DNA of 8,145 nucleotides from DBFJGL01 sp048394785. GTDB taxonomy: Bacteria; Bacillota; Clostridia; Christensenellales; CAG-917. Positions 5,988 to 8,145 of this stretch are shown piece after piece (the first letter of the stretch is position 1; every line of letters starts with the position of its first letter). Under the pieces are notes generated by a model. The model searched no databases. It saw nothing but the letters and a program-made list of their open reading frames with translations, and had not been told where the DNA came from. Made by a program: the position numbers and the translations under genes. Location of the stretch: NCBI GenBank assembly GCA_048394785.1, contig DBFJGL010000118.1, forward strand, positions 1 through 8,145, in the 5' to 3' direction.

Positions 5988-6572
5988 TCAGGAATAAAGC
6001 TTAATGACCTTTTTGGCGGCTTCCTTCTTGGGAATGCAATTATCCATAGCATTCTTCTCTATGTAGCGGTGCGCCTCCGATTCCGTCATTTTCAGTTCGC
6101 TGATAAGCAGACATTTTGCACGGTTCACGATGCGGATTTCTTCCATTCGTTCTTCGATAGAAGATGTTTTCTGTTGCATTTTTCTCAGTCGTTCTCGTGC
6201 GCTGGACATCCAACTGAGCGCCTGCATTAAAGTGGCTCTGTTTGTTGGTTTGGAAAGAGTAAATACCCCGTGTTCCGTAACCTTATCATGAACTTCTGCG
6301 TGAACGTCGGAACGGGCGAGGAGGAGTACGACGGTTGTTTGGGAGCGACAGCAATCGATAGCAAAACGAATGCCCGACTCATCCGGTAAAGGAGAGTTGA
6401 CAATTACAAAGTCAAAGCTTCTTGCCGCAATATATCGCTTTGCTTCGCTGACGTTGTTTGCCGAATGCACCGGATTGTATCCGGAGGAAGGGAGTAGTTC
6501 TTTGGCTGCTGCATTGAAATTCTCCGATGCAGAGACGACAAGAACGCTGTAAATACGCTCTTTCAAACTCAT
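5988..6572 (-). CDS. ANTAR-domain RNA-binding regulator with degenerate receiver domain
   Basis: ANTAR proteins bind paired RNA hairpins and prevent transcription termination. Counting from the longer ATG at 6593, a CheY-like receiver covers about residues 14-130 and the ANTAR three-helix domain about 146-200 (IEERMEEIRIVNRAKCLL, then SEAHRYIEKNAM and IPKKEAAKKVI). In the receiver the acidic pair is replaced (VLVVSASE) and the phospho-acceptor position reads N66 in VIVNSPLPDESG; only the conserved Lys (K115 in LSKP) remains. Phosphorylation is therefore unlikely, and the domain may sense a ligand or partner instead. The start at 6572 (MSLKERIYS) is chosen because GGAAGAGAGAGAG lies six bases upstream, whereas the ATG at 6593 has no ribosome site. 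The gene begins 35 bases after the glnA stop and should be co-transcribed with it, a pairing known in Clostridia and pointing to nitrogen control. Confidence 0.88.
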   Translation of the reverse strand: MSLKERIYSVLVVSASENFNAAAKELLPSSGYNPVHSANNVSEAKRYIAARSFDFVIVNSPLPDESGIRFAIDCCRSQTTVVLLLARSDVHAEVHDKVTEHGVFTLSKPTNRATLMQALSWMSSARERLRKMQQKTSSIEERMEEIRIVNRAKCLLISELKMTESEAHRYIEKNAMDNCIPKKEAAKKVIKLYS

Positions 6573-6607
6573 AGGGTACTCTCTCTCTTCCATTTATTCG
6601 ATAAGTA

Positions 6608-7819
6608 TTATTTGCTGCAATAAATGTCCAAAACGGCAGCGGGGATATGTTCGGCGATAAACTTGCTTTGTTTTGCCAACATGCAGGCCTCTTCCAAAGA
6701 ATCGGGCAACTTCTGTAATGTGGAGATGAAATCTGCATTGGCTTTGAACAGATTCTGGTCCACCGCCTTCGGCATATCGAGCTTGTTCTCGATTCCGTAT
6801 AGTCCGGCATAAATGATTAAAGCAAACGCAAGATATGGGTTGGCTGCCGGGTCGGGAGAACGCAGTTCCGCCCGACGATACTCACCGTGTGCCGCAGGAA
6901 TGCGGACAAGCTGGCTTCTGTTTTCACTGGACCAGGAAATATAGCGAGGGGCTCTGTTGTGTCCGAAGCGCAGGTAAGATTCTTCTGTCGGATTGAGAAA
7001 TGCGGTCATTTCCGCCGCTTTTTCCAGAACTCCCGCGATAACGTGAGGCAGGTTATCGGAACCGTCTTTAGACCTGATTGACATATTGATATGAAAACCG
7101 TTGCCCGGCAGATTTTCAAGCGGTTTAGGCGAGAAATCGGCACAAAGTCCGTTGCGGCGGGCGACTATTTTAACGATTGTTTGAAAGGTCATAACATTAT
7201 CTGCGGCGCTGAGCGGGTCGGAGTATCTAAAATCTATTTCGTTTTGTCCCGGTCCGCCTTCGTGGTGAGAGCTTTCGGGACGGATACCCATTTGCTCTAA
7301 AGTCAAACAGATTTCCCGACGTATATTTTCTCCTTTGTCCTCAGGAGCGACGTCCATATATCCCGCGTCGTCATAAGGCGTTTTGGTAGGCTTGCCGTTT
7401 TGGTCAAGTTCAAAGAGATAGAACTCCTGTTCTGCACCGAAATAGAAAGACACGCCTGCATCTTCGGCGGCTTGCATTGCTTTTTTCAGCAAATAACGGG
7501 TGTCGCATTCATAGGCCTTGCCGGACGGATAAGTGACGTCGCTGAACATTCGGACAACCTTACCGTGTTCCGAGCGCCAGGGGAGTGCCATTAAAGTCTG
7601 GCTGTCCGGTTTGAGAAATAAATCCGAATGAGTTTCATCTCCGTAGCCCTCGACAGAAGACGCATCGAAAGCAATGCCGTATTCAAAGGCTCGGTCAAGT
7701 TCTTCCGGCATAATAGATATATTTTTTTGTTTTCCGAACACGTCGTAGAATGCAAGTCTGATGAATTTTACATCATCTTCCTTGACGTACTGCTTTACCT
7801 CGTCCTTTGTATATTTCAT
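6608..7819 (-). CDS. glnA: Type I glutamine synthetase, short form with altered flap residue
   Basis: Glutamine synthetase makes glutamine from glutamate, ammonia and ATP, as a dodecamer. At 403 residues it is shorter than usual GSI-alpha (about 440), mainly at the C-terminus. Present: FDASS (D52, S55), AEQEFYLFE (E130, E132), HHEGGPGQNEIDF (E187, E194), GNGFHINMS (H243), SYLRF (R284), NRSQLVRIP (R301, R306) and YRRAELRSPDPAANPYLAFA (E318, R320), so metal and ATP sites look intact. Two usual residues differ by my alignment: the active-site flap Glu (Salmonella E327, in GYEAP) is R289 in HNRAP, and the feedback-inhibition Arg (B. subtilis R62) is D61. The adenylylation-type Tyr region of GSI-beta is not recognisable. 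An AGAGG ribosome site (complement of 7826-7830) supports the start. A GS-like ligase with another amine substrate cannot be excluded. The ANTAR gene follows in the same unit. Confidence 0.93.
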   Translation of the reverse strand: MKYTKDEVKQYVKEDDVKFIRLAFYDVFGKQKNISIMPEELDRAFEYGIAFDASSVEGYGDETHSDLFLKPDSQTLMALPWRSEHGKVVRMFSDVTYPSGKAYECDTRYLLKKAMQAAEDAGVSFYFGAEQEFYLFELDQNGKPTKTPYDDAGYMDVAPEDKGENIRREICLTLEQMGIRPESSHHEGGPGQNEIDFRYSDPLSAADNVMTFQTIVKIVARRNGLCADFSPKPLENLPGNGFHINMSIRSKDGSDNLPHVIAGVLEKAAEMTAFLNPTEESYLRFGHNRAPRYISWSSENRSQLVRIPAAHGEYRRAELRSPDPAANPYLAFALIIYAGLYGIENKLDMPKAVDQNLFKANADFISTLQKLPDSLEEACMLAKQSKFIAEHIPAAVLDIYCSK

Positions 7820-8145
7820 AAGATACCTCTTTTTAATTTATCGCACACGTCTGTTTATACGGGCATTTACGATACCGGATAATATAATACTATACCACAC
7901 TTCAAAAAGGTTTTCTATGACTTTCGGGAGAAAATGTTTTAATTCAAGTATAATCCGTCCGTTTTCGGTCTTCACAATTTGAGATTGTTTTTGTCGGGAA
8001 AGGCACCGATTTCCGTTTGTTGCCCGTGAAGCGTTTATAAGATTTTATCGCAACGTACCAATCGGTGAACTTCGTATTATCCTATTTTTGCCGATTATGC
8101 GAAAAATGTTCTACGCCCGTCGGTCGGGTTTGCAAACGGACGGAA
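7820..8145. promoter_or_regulatory. Upstream region of glnA; weak promoter candidates, no gene recognised
   Basis: No gene is supported in these 326 bases. On the minus strand TTGAAG (complement of 7900-7905) and TATTAT (complement of 7879-7884) are 15 bases apart, and an extended -10 TGGTATAGT (complement of 7889-7897) overlaps them; either could drive glnA. A + strand TATAAT occurs at 7949-7954 without a good -35. ACAAT-TTGAG-ATTGT (7974-7988) is a short inverted repeat, and CACCGATT (8004-8011) is complementary to AATCGGTG (8060-8067). A + strand frame is open from about 8030 to the window edge, but shows no clear start or similarity I recognise. Confidence 0.35.

Noticed and set aside
8027..8145. 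Start of a + strand gene at the right edge
   Set aside because: The frame is open to the edge, but there is no convincing start, ribosome site or recognisable protein sequence.
1..8145. CRISPR array, tRNA or rRNA genes
   Set aside because: No regularly spaced repeats, cloverleaf sequences or rRNA signatures were seen on either strand.

Overview
The window looks like chromosomal DNA from an anaerobic, low-to-mid GC Firmicute, most likely an uncultured gut-type Clostridia. The clues are class I [4Fe-4S] fumarase subunits, a Rex redox repressor, a glutamine synthetase next to an ANTAR regulator, Shine-Dalgarno-type ribosome sites, sigma-A-type promoters, and the end of a large serine recombinase of the Tn4451/ICE type. 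No rRNA, tRNA or CRISPR array was seen.

Layout. (1) Bases 1-~710: the 3' end of an integrative-element serine recombinase on the + strand, then a perfect 10-bp hairpin; the element/chromosome boundary probably lies between 711 and 879. (2) Bases 880-3331: four minus-strand genes in the order fumarase alpha, fumarase beta (ATGA overlap), methylglyoxal synthase (mgsA), rex (one base after mgsA). mgsA-rex also has its own promoter overlapping the fumarase beta stop. (3) Bases 3332-3422: a 91-bp divergent control region in which neither outgoing gene has a ribosome-binding site. The fumarase promoter sits so close to its ATG that the mRNA should be leaderless. (4) Bases 3423-4632: malic enzyme on the + strand and a clear terminator. 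(5) Bases 4676-5821: an independently transcribed polytopic membrane protein of unknown function, with a consensus promoter, a 5'-leader hairpin and a strong terminator usable from both strands. (6) Bases 5822-5987: a compact, repeat-rich stretch with no confident gene. (7) Bases 5988-7819: glnA and an ANTAR-domain protein in one minus-strand operon, then a leader/promoter area to the window end with no recognisable gene.

How the parts fit. Malic enzyme (malate to pyruvate) and fumarase (malate/fumarate) are transcribed divergently and share the metabolite malate. Rex senses NADH/NAD+, and MgsA drains dihydroxyacetone phosphate, so bases 880-4580 look like a small central-carbon/redox module. 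The glnA-ANTAR pair is a separate nitrogen module; the ANTAR protein carries a receiver domain without the phosphorylatable Asp.

The most unusual points are the glutamine synthetase lacking two well-known regulatory/catalytic residues, the leaderless fumarase promoter, the rex-mgsA coupling, the orphan membrane protein, and the structured stretch at 5822-5987. None of these is proven to be a new system.
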